Shown here one piece after another: positions 11,648 to 21,400 of a stretch of 64,000 bases of DNA; position 1 is the first letter of the stretch; each line of letters begins with the position of its first letter. Below the pieces are notes generated by a model that was given only the letters and a program-made list of their open reading frames with translations, searched no databases and had not been told where the DNA came from. The translations under genes were made by a program, and so were the position numbers. This DNA comes from Sciurus carolinensis (lineage: Eukaryota; Chordata; Mammalia; Rodentia; Sciuridae): assembly GCF_902686445.1 (NCBI RefSeq), contig NW_025920104.1, positions 6,820,001-6,884,000 of the forward strand, read 5' to 3'.

Positions 11648-11706
11648 CTTCCAAAGCTTCAGACATTTGTCGTGTCTCTCTCTGCGGCCAGAGGGGACGC
11701 GATAAC

Positions 11707-11724
11707 TGGTGCCGAAACCCGGGA
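11707..11724 (+). other. primer binding site complementary to tRNA-Phe
   Basis: TGGTGCCGAAACCCGGGA starts 2 nt after the LTR. It is the exact complement of the 3' end of mammalian tRNA-Phe as I know it (CCA plus TGC CGAAACCCGGGA). IAP elements use the same tRNA, whereas MMTV-like and HML-2-like elements use tRNA-Lys. Confidence 0.9.
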
Positions 11725-11805
11725 AGATGAAGGCCTTATAAAAGAAAACAAGGTAAGATATTTGAAAAAATTTTTTTGTATACAAGTTAAACCGGTTATA
11801 AAAAA

Positions 11806-12031
11806 AGGGTGTCAGGATGTGCCATTGGCGGTCCTGGGGACACGCGGAGTGCGGTCCGGTTGAAAGGTATCGGGGTCCTGACGCATAGAACGCGGGTATC
11901 TGGACGCGCCATCAGCGGTCCTGACGCGTAGAACGCGGGTTGAAGGGTACCGGGATCCTAACGCGTAGAACGCGGGTCGGGGGGTATCGGGACACGCCAT
12001 CAGCGGTCCTGACGCGTGGAACGCGGTCTAA
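11806..12031 (+). repeat. CpG-dense 88-bp tandem repeat in the proviral leader
   Basis: The word GCCAT(C/T)(A/G)GCGGTCCT starts at 11821, 11908 and 11996, giving a period of 87-88 bp and about 2.4 copies. Inside each unit a shorter word, TCCT(G/A)ACGC(G/A)T(A/G)GAACGCGG, recurs about every 40-45 bp (near 11876, 11919, 11956 and 12007). CpGs are dense and mostly intact. The array sits between the PBS and gag, where packaging and dimerisation signals usually lie. A role there is inference only. Confidence 0.85.
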
Positions 12032-12209
12032 TTAAAGTGAAAGTAGAAACACATTTGAAGCGGTCCAATTAGGTAGTACATGAAAAGCCGCTATAAAAAT
12101 TCTAATGCGCACTTGATAGTTTTCCCTTCAGTAATCTCGTTGCTCCTGGCAGCTAGGCCACTGTTTTTCATTGTAACTACCATAACTAAAGCTATTCAAA
12201 TTAGTAACA
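12032..12209 (+). other. remaining proviral leader
   Basis: Non-coding sequence between the tandem repeat and the first plausible gag ATG. A splice donor would be expected in this part of a retroviral leader but I cannot assign one with confidence. Confidence 0.5.
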
Positions 12210-12282
12210 ATGGGGTCTGAATGCAGCAACCCCTCAGGGAACTATTAAAAAACAATGGGACGCCATTGAGGGGGAAAAAAGG

Positions 12283-12306
12283 AAAAAAAAAAAAAAAAAA
12301 AAAAAA
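12283..12306 (+). repeat. A24 homopolymer in the gag remnant
   Basis: Twenty-four consecutive A follow an already A-rich stretch. This is unusual inside gag and could come from microsatellite expansion or a small poly(A)-tailed insertion. Confidence 0.8.
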
Positions 12307-13010
12307 CAGCTAAAGTAAAAAAAGCTGCTTAGTGTGCCACAAGGGGGATCTTCATGAACAGGATTTAATAGTAACAGAAAAGAATGCTTAAAGAGAATGA
12401 AGTGAGGAAAGATTGAGTGGTGGTGACCTAGAAAACAATTGCTCAAAAAATCTAAGAACAAGGGAAAAAAGGGAACTAAGTCTTACACAAAGAACCCCCA
12501 AAAGGAATAACCAAGTGGTAGTGAAAACTTAAGAACAAGGGAAAAAGGTAGGAGAAACCTAAGCCTAATAAAAAGAGCTTCAAAATTTGTAGAACCTGCC
12601 CGTATTTGAGGAGCAAATGGAGATAACATCAACCATTAGAAAAACTTTAAAGAGGCAGTTAAGACTATTTGGAAACAGGTATGCAGAGCAGTGTTATCTG
12701 GAGGACAATGTCTAATTGGAGAAGCTCAGTAGCAAGAAATAGCTGTTGAAACTGCTTGCAGAAACATAGTGGCAAGGTTTCCCGATAGAAATGTTAATAG
12801 GAGAAGGCCAATACGTTTCAATAGATGCACAAAATCAGCAGCAAGGAGATAATGCCCTAACAAAAGATAAGAGATAACTATAGTAAAATCTGTTACACCT
12901 TAAGCCCCAGGGCTATGTCCAAGATGCAGAAGAGGAAGTCATTGTAATAGTGCCTGTCAGCCTATTAGAGATAGGGAGGATAATTTCCTAGGGTCGAATC
13001 CTGAACCTCA

Positions 13011-13017
13011 AAAAAAC
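13011..13017 (+). promoter_or_regulatory. gag-pro -1 ribosomal frameshift slippery site
   Basis: A AAA AAC occurs in the phase required by the gag frame. A -1 slip here enters the frame that carries dUTPase motif I (SAGLDICA at 13128-13151), and that frame is open in between. The same heptamer is used at the MMTV gag-pro junction. Confidence 0.85.
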
Positions 13018-13025
13018 GGGAGACA

Positions 13026-13060
13026 GGGCCCTCCCCGGGGCCCGCAACAAATATACGGGG
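13026..13060 (+). promoter_or_regulatory. candidate frameshift-stimulating pseudoknot
   Basis: GGGCCC at 13026-13031 can pair with GGGCCC at 13038-13043, leaving a 6-nt loop TCCCCG. The loop CCCC can pair with GGGG at 13057-13060, giving an H-type pseudoknot. It begins 8 nt after the slippery site, the usual spacing. This comes from inspection only, not a folding calculation. Confidence 0.6.
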
Positions 13061-13937
13061 TAATTCAACAAGTTCCCCGACGGTGGTATCCTCCCACAGA
13101 GAAGGGGAGCGCAGAGCCACCTCAGGAAGTGCCGGATTGGACATCTGTGCCACCTCCAGACTCATACTAACCCCAGATATGGGGGTGCAGATGATTGATA
13201 CTGATTGGCATGAAAAAAATCCCACAGAACAGTGTAGGGCTATTACTAGGTAGAGGTTCCTCAACACTAAAAGGACTTATAGTACACCCAGGGGTTATTG
13301 ATCCTGATTTCACTGGACAAATAAAAGCCTTGGTCTCTTCACCAAAAGGAATTATGGTCATCTCTCCAGGGGATCGCATTGCACAAATGCTTATATTGCC
13401 CAGTCAACATTCTTTGTGGCCCAGTAAAAATACAAATAAAAGACAAGGAGGTTTTGGATCAACAGGAACCACTTTAATAAACCTTACTATGGATATGGGA
13501 CAGAGGCCCCTCCTAAAATTAAAAGTGGGAAATATGGAATTTACAGGTTTATTAGATACGGGAGCAGACAAAAGCATTATTAGCGCAATGGTCTGGCCAA
13601 AGCACTGGCCATTGATCACAGCAGCTCAGAGCTTGAGAGGCTTAGGAGTAGCAGAAAGCCCCAATCAAAGTGCTTCCTCATTATCATGGAAAGATACAGA
13701 GGGACACACAGGAATATTTCAACCATATGTCTGTAATGTTCCTATTAGCCTATGGGGACGAGACGTCCTGCAGCAAATGGATATGAAACTCACCACTGAT
13801 CAGACTTACCAAGGGACTCCTGTAAGAAATATGTTACAAAATATGAACTATGATGATAAAAAAGGATTAGGAAAACATAGTCAAGGATCTACCCAACCAC
13901 TGCCTTTACTTCTACCAAAAACTGATTCTCATGGATT

Positions 13938-13944
13938 GGGTTTT
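13938..13944 (+). promoter_or_regulatory. pro-pol -1 ribosomal frameshift slippery site
   Basis: G GGT TTT is in phase with the pro frame, one codon before its TAG. A -1 slip enters the RT frame, which is open from here to 14597. The phase and position fit what is needed, though this heptamer is less common than those of MMTV or MPMV. Confidence 0.7.
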
Positions 13945-16457
13945 TCCTAGGGGCCACTGATAAACCATCAATCCCTATAATATGGAAAGATGATAAGCCA
14001 CGCTGGATTCCACAGTGGCCCCTAACAAAAGAGAAGCTAGAGGCAGCTCATAAGTTAGTACAAGAGCAGGTACAAGCAGGTCATTTACAACATTCTACCT
14101 CTCCTTGGAATACTCCAATATTCTTAACAAAGAAAAAATCAGGAAAATGGAGGTTATTACATGATTTAAGAGCCATAAACGAACAAATGTACCCTATGGG
14201 AGCCATCCAATGTGGACTCCCTCTTGTCACTGCACTACCAAAAAATTGGCCTACTATTATTCTGGATTTAAAAGATTGCTTTTTCTCTATACCCTTACAC
14301 AAAAATGATTGTTGGAGATTTGCTTTTACTTTGCCCTCTCTTAATCACACTCAGCCTGACCAGAGATTCGAATGGACCGTGTTGCCTCAAGGTATGGCTA
14401 ACAGTCCTACTATATGTCAAATATACGTAGATAAAGTGTTAACAACTACTAGACAAAAGTTTAAGAGATTGTTGATTTATCATTATATGGATGACATGCT
14501 TATTTGCCATCCAGAAAAAGGAGTTTTGTTAGAAGCATTACAATTTATAACTCAAGCATTAGAAAAGAGAGGACTAACGATAGCTCCTGATAAATTATAA
14601 TTAGAGGAGATCCAAGAATATCTGGGTACAAGGCTCACTGCTACTACAGTCAGACCAACAAAGTTGACCATCAGGACAGATCAATTGAATACCTTGAACG
14701 ATTTTCAGAAACTCTTAGGTGACATTAACTGGATCAGATCCTATTTAAAATTGTCCACAGGGGAATTAAAACCTTTATTTGATATATTAAAAGGTGATCC
14801 TGACTTGAATTCCCCTAGGAGACTTGCTCCTGAAGCACGGATATCCTTGCAGCTAGTAGAAGATAGGCTTCGGCAGTGTTACGTTGATCGTTGTGATCCT
14901 ACTCAACCATTAAGTTTAATCATAATCTCAGAGAAGCATACCCCTTTTGGCATAGTTTGGCAAGGAGGACCTCTGCAAAGTATAAATCTCCCTAGCTCTC
15001 CAGCTAAAACATTGCAATCATATCCCCAAGCTATTGCTCAGGTAATATTCAAGGGAATAGAATCTTGCATTACTGTTTTTGGAATCCATCTGTCTATTAT
15101 TATAACTCCTTATTCCACTCAGCAAATTAAATGGCTAATTAATAATGAGGATGATTGGTCAGTATTATATTGTTCCACTTCAGCTCAGTTCGATAACCAT
15201 TATCCCCAACATCCCTGGATTCAATTCTGTAAAAATACTCCCATAGTTTTTCCAAAAGTGACTAGTGTCCAGTCTCTTAAAGACTGTGTAACCATTTTTA
15301 CTGATGGCTCCAAAAATGGAGTAGGTGCAGTACTTATCAGTAAACAACTTCACACCATAATAGTTCCACCCAACTCCGTACAGGTTACTGAACTTGCAGC
15401 TGTAATATTAGCCTTTAAATTAGCAGATAATCACCCATTCAATCTTCTATCTGATAGCTTATATATCGTTAATGCTTTACAGGTTCTTGAAACGGTACCC
15501 CATATTTCTTCCATGTCCACGGTAGCTTCTTACTTTACAACGCTACAAAACCTTATCCTGCAACGTAAACATCTATTCTATGTAGGACATATTAGAGCTC
15601 ATTCTAATTTACCAGGACCTTTGGCCAATGCTAATGACTTGGTATATATGGCCACCAAATCAATTTTTGTTTTTTCCATAGAGGAACAAGCAAAACTCTT
15701 TCATGAAAAATTTCATGTAAATTCCACTACTTTGAGCAGAAAATTTCCTATATCTAAATGTATGGCTCGACAAATAGTAAAAAATTGTCAACATTGTGCT
15801 CCTTTAATCCCAGTACACTCCTTTGGAGTTAACCCCAGGGGACTGCTGCCTGGTCATATTTGGCAGATGGATGTAACCCATATTTCTGAATTTGGTACTG
15901 TTAAGTATGTACATGTGTCAGTAGACACTGCTTCAGGGGTCATTATGGCTTCCGCTCATTCTGGAGAAAAGGTAAAAGATGTCATTCAACACTGCCTACA
16001 AGCATTTGCTGGCTGGGGCATACCTAAAGTTATTAAAACAGATAATGTTCCTGCTTATACTTCCAAAAGCTTCCGGTTGTTTTTACAAACACTTAACATC
16101 CAATTAGTCACTGGCATCCCCTATAATCCTCAGGGACAGGGCATTGTGGAAAGAGCACATCTTACTTTAAAAAATTGTCTAAATAAACAAAAAGGGGGAA
16201 TAGGAGCCTCCTACAAGTCTCCTAAAGATAAACTTAATTTAGTTCTTTTCATTCTAAATTTCTTAACTCTGGATAGGGACGGCCATTCTGCAGCTGATCG
16301 ACATTATAATCCCCATAATACTCCTCAAGTATGGGCAAAATGGAAAGATATCCAGGTTGTTGGAAAGGACCGGATCCAGTCCTTCGTTGGGTCCGAGGGT
16401 CTGTTTGTATTTTCCCACAGGATCAACAGACTCCAGTCTGGATTCCAGAAAGGCTAA
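13941..16457 (+). pseudogene. pol: pol gene: RT, RNase H and integrase, one stop and a C-terminal frameshift
   Basis: Reached by the -1 shift at 13938-13944. The RT begins with a WIPQWPL segment and carries the first catalytic Asp in LDLKD (about 14265), then LPQGM and YMDD at 14484-14495. One in-frame TAA at 14598-14600 interrupts the RT, and the same frame then runs on to 16457. RNase H shows TDGS (15300-15311), an ELAA glutamate and an SDS aspartate. Integrase has HX3H (15702-15716), CX2C (15786-15797) and a DD35E triad at 15870, 16041 and 16149. The C-terminal region leaves this frame near 16350. Enzymatic residues are otherwise conserved, suggesting the sequence was functional until recently. 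The stop and the frameshift make this copy defective. Confidence 0.93.
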
Positions 16458-16576
16458 TCAGAGTTTTACAGCATGCAAGTGATGCTGCTCCTCCTCGCAG
16501 TAGCGAGTCTGAGCCTTCCTCCAATAACAAAAACTCAGACGGAAAGGCAAACCCGGAACCTATGGGCCATTGTTAG
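16331..16576 (+). pseudogene. pol: integrase C-terminal region in the shifted frame
   Basis: From about 16350 the integrase C-terminal domain continues in the -1 frame, where [15 protein letters not shown] and VWIPERL are the typical betaretroviral words. It ends at a stop at 16574-16576 after a Ser/Asn-rich tail. The frameshift lies between about 16330 and 16365. Confidence 0.8.
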
Positions 16577-17446
16577 CCTGGCCATATTTTTCATTTCTGA
16601 CTAACATATTTCTTATCCTTTCTTTTCTTGTTTTTCACCAATTCCTCTACAAGCCTGTCAATTCTACTGATGATTTTTCAGGTCGTGCTGCTTTCAGAGA
16701 TAAGGATATTTCTAGCCTTTCTTTGCTTTAACAGGAGGAATTTCTGCACTTTGCCGTTGGAATCATACTACAAATCAGACCCAGAGTAGAGCAACTTGTT
16801 CTGCTGACCCTAGCTGTGATATTGCTTTTCCTCCCATGTCAGCTTGTGTATTTCCTCTTTTTTATGTTTCTACCAACTAACATTTCTAATAACACCTCTT
16901 AACTGTTCACTAACCGTGTGCTATCTCTCACAATACTGGAATGGTTCTTTTGCCACCCGTGCAATTTGATGCACATTTCTATCTTCCTACCAGTCCTAGT
17001 TTCTGTTACAGATATAGAATTGCCAGTGCTATTATCAAGAAACAGAAGAGGTTTTGACATTGTAACAGCCGTGATCACTGCCACCACAGTCCTTGCAGTA
17101 GCAGCATTGACACAACCATAACGATCACTTGGTCGAAGATACAGCTGCAGCCTTACAGACCATAGAGACTCTATCAGAGAATGGACTCATTATAAGAACA
17201 AGTGGATACCTTGCAAGAACTTTTGGGACTGGGATGCATTTATTCCCTGAGAGCTGTTTTGTGTTACCCGTATTGTAACTCCATTGGGATGTATATTGTC
17301 TCTGTATTTAATATGGCTATATGGTTCTTCTTCTGTTTATAGATTTGTCAAACAGCGGGCAGGCTTAGGAGCTATAGTGGTACTCCTCTGCCTTGGCCTC
17401 CTTCTCCTCATTCATTTTGGCATGCATCTACAAGCTAGCCAATAGA
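16577..17446 (+). pseudogene. env: env remnant: transmembrane subunit only
   Basis: Only about 460 bp separate the end of pol from a furin-type RNRR (17038-17049), far too little for a normal SU domain, and that stretch has stops in all frames. After the cleavage motif comes a hydrophobic, Ala/Val/Thr-rich fusion-peptide-like segment. The same frame is then broken by TAA (17119-17121) and TGA (about 17248). A hydrophobic anchor rich in Leu, Ile and Val is encoded around 17365-17425, and the frame ends at a TAG near 17444. Receptor binding or fusion function is not possible from this remnant. Confidence 0.75.
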
Positions 17447-17676
17447 GAGATCAAATTATTTTTTATCAGGCCATGACCGCCCTAAAGGCCGACAGCCCCC
17501 CATTAGTATGGCTCTTGATGCTGGACCAGTAGTCAAAGACGGGTAATGAAGGAGGTGGCTGTGTACCAACCTAAGACAGGAGCTGCAGCATGCTCTGCAG
17601 GCTCTGATGACGGGTAAGGACATATGCTGACCACTCAGCCTAAGACAGACACGGTCCCGAGCCTTAGTTTAATAGT
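17447..17676 (+). other. proviral sequence between env and the polypurine tract
   Basis: Non-coding sequence with stops in all frames. It leads into the PPT. Confidence 0.6.
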
Positions 17677-17688
17677 AAAGAAGGGGGA
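17677..17688 (+). other. polypurine tract
   Basis: AAAGAAGGGGGA lies 2 nt before the TG of the 3' LTR. It primes plus-strand synthesis in retroviral reverse transcription. The 2-nt spacing is standard. Confidence 0.85.
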
Positions 17689-17690
17689 TC

Positions 17691-18154
17691 TGTGGGGGTT
17701 TCCAGGACCCCCAGCCTTAGGCATGGTCAAGATGGTGCCTGACGCTGAGCCAAAAGCGGCCGGCTATACAGTAAACAACCAGCAAATTCCAATGATTGGC
17801 TAGTTAACGATGTGAATAGAGTATGCCCCCCTCGTGTACCCATCCTATGCCTGCAGCTGTCCGCGTTTATCTCGTGTACTCTCCCCTGATTGGTTGAAGT
17901 GTATATAAGCCTGGTGGGTGGGAGAGCGAGGGGGGACGGAAGAAGCAGAAGAATCAGCGAAGGCGGAGGCGGAGGTTGAAGCCAAGCTGGAAGCAGGGAG
18001 TACGCGGAAGAAGTGGAAGAAGCTGGGAGAAGGGAAGCTGGGAGTACGCAGAAGCTAGGGGTAAGAGAAGCGTAGGAGAGGAACTGTGCACAATAAACTT
18101 CCAAAGCTTCAGACATTTGTCGTGTCTCTCTCTGCGGCCAGAGGGGACGCGATA
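17691..18154 (+). repeat. 3' LTR
   Basis: 464 bp, the partner of the 5' LTR, with the same CCAAT/TATA words (17888-17910) and AATAAA at 18092-18097. Of the 13 differences from the 5' LTR, four fall within 11 bp of the R-region purine repeat (17946, 17947, 17954 and 17956). Confidence 0.95.
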
Positions 18155-18160
18155 CCAGGT
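18155..18160. repeat. target site duplication, right
   Basis: CCAGGT directly after the 3' LTR. It matches 11235-11240. Confidence 0.9.
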
Positions 18161-18329
18161 ACCCAGCCATTCCCTGTGGCCTCCTTGGTATATCTAGGCT
18201 AAAAATGGTATGGGCTCATGCCCAAAGTTGAAATTTTGGAGCAATCAGCCTGTTTCTGAACATTCCTGTCTTGTTTATGCCTTTCTGGGAATTGAACCCT
18301 GGGATGCTCTATCAATTATTTAAATTCCC
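18161..18329. other. unrecognised flank of the provirus
   Basis: Nothing recognised. Confidence 0.5.
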
Positions 18330-18465
18330 ACTCCTTTTTATTTTTGATTTTGAGACAGGGTCTACCTAAATTGTCCAGGCTGGAGTGTAATCTAGGATCC
18401 TCCTGCTTCCACATCCTGAGTATTGGGTACTACAGGCATCTACCACTGCACCTGGGTTACTATGC
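18330..18465 (-). repeat. B1-type SINE, antisense
   Basis: TTTTGAGACAGGGTCTACCT, then GTCCAGGCTGGAGTG and TACTACAGGCATCTACCACTG, are the reverse complement of a 7SL-derived B1 monomer. Confidence 0.7.
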
Positions 18466-21400
18466 ACTGTTATGTAAGAAATAGAAAGTAGACATCAAAG
18501 TCATGTCCTGTGATCCATGGTCATTAGCACAAATAACCACAGGACTTTCTGACTGCACCAGGATCTAGGAACCAGCCTGGTCCTAGTGAAATGGATTTGG
18601 GATCAAGTCTAGAATAAATAGCCATGAAAGACATTCATTGGCCACACAGATAGGGAACTGACAATTTTTCACTGACACTTCAGAATCTGCATGAAATTCA
18701 AATTCTCATTACAGTGCAGCACATAGCACAACCAACATTTTGAACCACGACCCACAGAGTGGGATTGTGGGGAGATGTGATCATGTCTTCATGAAATGGA
18801 ATGAAAAGGTGGGCTTCAAAAGCTTTTTCTGTGAAAGGTTGAGAAGAAGCCAACCCTGCATGGCTTGCTGAAGCTGGCCTTTTAAATCACACCACTGCCA
18901 CCATCACATATGTCTGCTGCCCACCACACAGTGTGTTGCTGTACCAACATACATTCTGAGTCATCCAAGATGATTTAATGACATCACCATGAAGACTTTC
19001 TCTTTGCCTTTTCTTGTGAAATTGTCAAAAGAAAGATTTTGACCTACCTAGAAAAATATTTTAATCAGTTCATTACAGAAATAACTATGGGAATTCAGAT
19101 GTTCCCATTCTGCTGCTTCTGGAGGATGTGATGAATGTCTAATGAAGCCTCCACTTTGACCCAATCTGCAGGGTGAAACACTGTGAATAGCAGCCATTTC
19201 AAATCCCACATGGAAGGGCCCAAGTGCATAAGCATATGAAAAGCTCACAGAAACAAAGTTGTGAAAATAAGAAAACCACCAAAATTGGGCCTCACTCCAC
19301 ATATTCCATACAGATAACCATATCCTCTTTCATTTAGCATCCAGCCCTGTGGCCATGGGTCTCGGAGTTGGAGAAGCATGCCTCTGGGAATCACAGGCCA
19401 GTGTCCTGTGCACAGTGACACAGCAATTACCAGGAAGGCAAGACCTGCTCAGAGACAAGGAAGCAGCTGGGACATGAGCACAAAGAGGAATGAGACACCT
19501 CAAAACTGACAACCTAGTCAGACAGCTTGTGAGTGAAGCATTGGAAGAGCACTGGAAGTTCCAAGTAAAGCTGGATCAATTTTTAAGAATACCTGTGTGA
19601 TCCTATGCCAGTTTTCATGCACATTCCTTTATTCATTTGACTATGTTGCTTGGTAGGCATGCTATCTTGATCTCTACAATAACCTCCTATGAGGTGAAGA
19701 AGTGATCTTAAGGGCAAGTAGGCTGAGATTCATGGGGAAAGTGTTGCCAACATCACTGAACTAAAAAGAAACAAATTGAATCTTCCTCCCTAGCTGGGTG
19801 CCATCCTGTCAGTCACTCTGTCCACTATCCCTGTACTTTCTGGGTCTTCTTAAACTAAATATTTTCAATATTAAAATGAAATTTGAAATCTCCGAAATGC
19901 ACTTTAAAGCTTGACTAAGCATGTGTACATTCTTTCCATGAGCACATCTTTTATATACACTTTAATGCACAGAATTCATATCATCAAAGTTCATTTGGGC
20001 ACAATGAAAACACTGACCCACACACCTGTGTCTGCCTTACCTGTTAGTTGCAGTCTCACAGCATGAGGGATAGGAAGGAAGAAGCTTAGGCTACAAGGAC
20101 CATCCTGAATACATTTCTTGGGTGCCTAGGGGTTGTTGAAGTCCTTGCCCAAACAATGACCTTATTGACTAATGGTAGTTTTTTCCTGGGCCAGGATCTC
20201 TCCACCCTATCCTATTGATGCCTGGGTCTGGAACACTGTGTCATGGGGTGCTCCTGAGCACCCTGGGGTGTGAAACAACACTCTTGGCCTCAACCCCTGA
20301 TGGTGAGTCCATGCTCTGCCCATGTTATGACAACCAAAATGTCTGTAGACTTTGCCACCTGTCTCCTGGGGGACAAAGTAGCAGTTTGAGGTAGATGGGC
20401 CTCACCATTTTAGTCACTGCTCACAGGTGGACACTTCTCCCTGTGGCTTTGTAATGCACTGCTGTGAAGAAAAATGCAGGCAATGCCCAGAGAATGCAGA
20501 AAGAGCATGCTGTCTGAATATGGATGGTGTATGCCCCAGGCACACTGAAGAACACTTTGCAGGGATTGAGCCACAACCCTATGAAGCAAGACCATCTTCA
20601 TCTGACTCCACAGCAAGGAAATTAAGGTTTAGTGAAGTGAAACCTTCCCCTTCTCCCAAGAGAGTAGGCAGTGGTGACTTTGGGCTGTACCTCTGACAGC
20701 CCTGACTGTAGCAGAGTCCCAAGCCTTACAGAAGGGGGACATCCACAAGACCCCTTGGGCTGCTGCCTCCTGGAGACCAAAGAAGCCTCCAGATGCATTG
20801 ACAATAGCTCACTGCTGTGCCAGAGATGAACCCACATGTCCCAGGGGTCTCATCCCTCGTTCCTGGTATGAGCAGTCATGGGAGACCTCAAGGGACCTAG
20901 AGTTCTGGAATGAACAAGAACAGGTTCCTTGGTGTCCAAAGAGTTTCACAGCCAGCATCCTCATTGTCTCACTTTCTTCACTTGAGAAAGCCCAGGGTGT
21001 GATCAAAGCAAGTCATTTACACATTGATCTAAATGGAAAGCATTTGACCCTGACTCCCAAGAACAAGCCAAAATGGAGACTTCTGATGCTTCGCCCAACA
21101 AGGTGAGAATTGTGAGTGTGGAGGCTTTTTCTGTCTCCAGGCTGGTGGTGGCTCCAGCAAGCTCCCAGGCAAACGAGGCATCTTTCCTCCCAGCTCTGAT
21201 GTCCACTCATACATGGGGTTCCGGAGATCATCAGTGGCTGAGGTGGTTATAACTTTCTTGCCACCTTGAAAGACTGGTGTTGTTAAAGACCTGACCACCA
21301 CAGAGGATGAATCTACAATATAAGAATTTCAGACCCTCTGGTCTCTGGATCCCCAGTACCAGAGTTTTCCCCATGATCCTCCCACTGTATCTGCACCTGG

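Larger units (their letters stand above)
11241..11704 (+). repeat. 5' LTR
   Basis: It runs from TGTGGGGG to GCGATA, 464 bp, and pairs with 17691-18154. U3 contains an inverted CCAAT (GATTGG at 11438-11443) and TATATAA at 11452-11458. The downstream R region is purine-rich, with a 19-bp motif (CGGAAGAAGTGGAAGAAGC) at 11487-11505 and again at 11555-11573. AATAAA lies at 11642-11647 before a T/C-rich U5. The end is TA rather than the usual CA. The 2-nt gap before the PBS and the position of the target duplication both fix it there. Confidence 0.95.
12210..13170 (+). pseudogene. gag: gag remnant, internally deleted and interrupted
   Basis: The space from the candidate start (ATG GGG at 12210, giving Met-Gly as for a myristoylated Gag) to the final stop (TAA 13168-13170) is only about 960 bp, well short of a normal betaretroviral gag. 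Stops interrupt every frame, and a run of 24 A lies at 12283-12306. A capsid-like piece in the final gag frame surrounds WKQVCRAVLSGG at 12670-12705 and is stopped by a TAG near 12730. The last part, from about 12991, is open in one frame, passes the frameshift site and ends in a proline-rich tail (PPPDSY). The nucleocapsid zinc knuckles were not found. This gene cannot make a functional Gag. Confidence 0.75.
13020..13950 (+). pseudogene. pro: pro gene: dUTPase-protease with one frameshift
   Basis: Expressed in retroviruses as a Gag-Pro fusion by -1 frameshifting. dUTPase removes dUTP and the aspartic protease cleaves Gag and Pol. dUTPase motif I (SAGLDICA) lies at 13128-13151 in one frame. 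The remaining motifs (GVIDPDFTG, GDRIAQML, GFGSTG) lie in the next frame from about 13195, so a frameshift falls between 13195 and 13230, near a run of seven A (13213-13219). The protease follows with its DTGA active site at 13555-13566, a WGRDVL segment and a G-patch-like GLGK tail. The frame ends at TAG 13948-13950, directly after the pro-pol slip site. The dUTPase-protease arrangement is betaretroviral. The protease part is intact by eye. Confidence 0.9.
11235..18160 (+). mobile_element. class II (betaretrovirus-like, tRNA-Phe) endogenous provirus with 6-bp target duplication
   Basis: A full provirus in the order LTR - PBS - leader - gag remnant - dUTPase/protease - pol - env remnant - PPT - LTR. 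CCAGGT is repeated at 11235-11240 and 18155-18160, the 6-bp duplication usual for class II elements. The LTRs are equal in length (464 bp) and differ at 13 positions by hand count (2.8%), so insertion was fairly recent. The primer site matches tRNA-Phe, as in IAP elements. Coding lesions (a gag deletion and stops, a dUTPase frameshift, an RT stop, an integrase C-terminal frameshift, loss of most of env SU) mean this copy cannot encode a complete particle. It is an old genomic copy, not an infectious virus. Confidence 0.95.

Noticed and set aside
11277..11785. Antisense open frames of 122-129 codons in the 5' LTR, and similar ones in the 3' LTR
   Set aside because: They arise from the purine-rich R region read in antisense (Leu/Pro/Ser-rich) and are the same in both LTRs.
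11806..12031. CRISPR-like array
   Set aside because: Direct repeats are long, adjacent and diverged without unique spacers, and the context is a retroviral leader in a mammalian genome.
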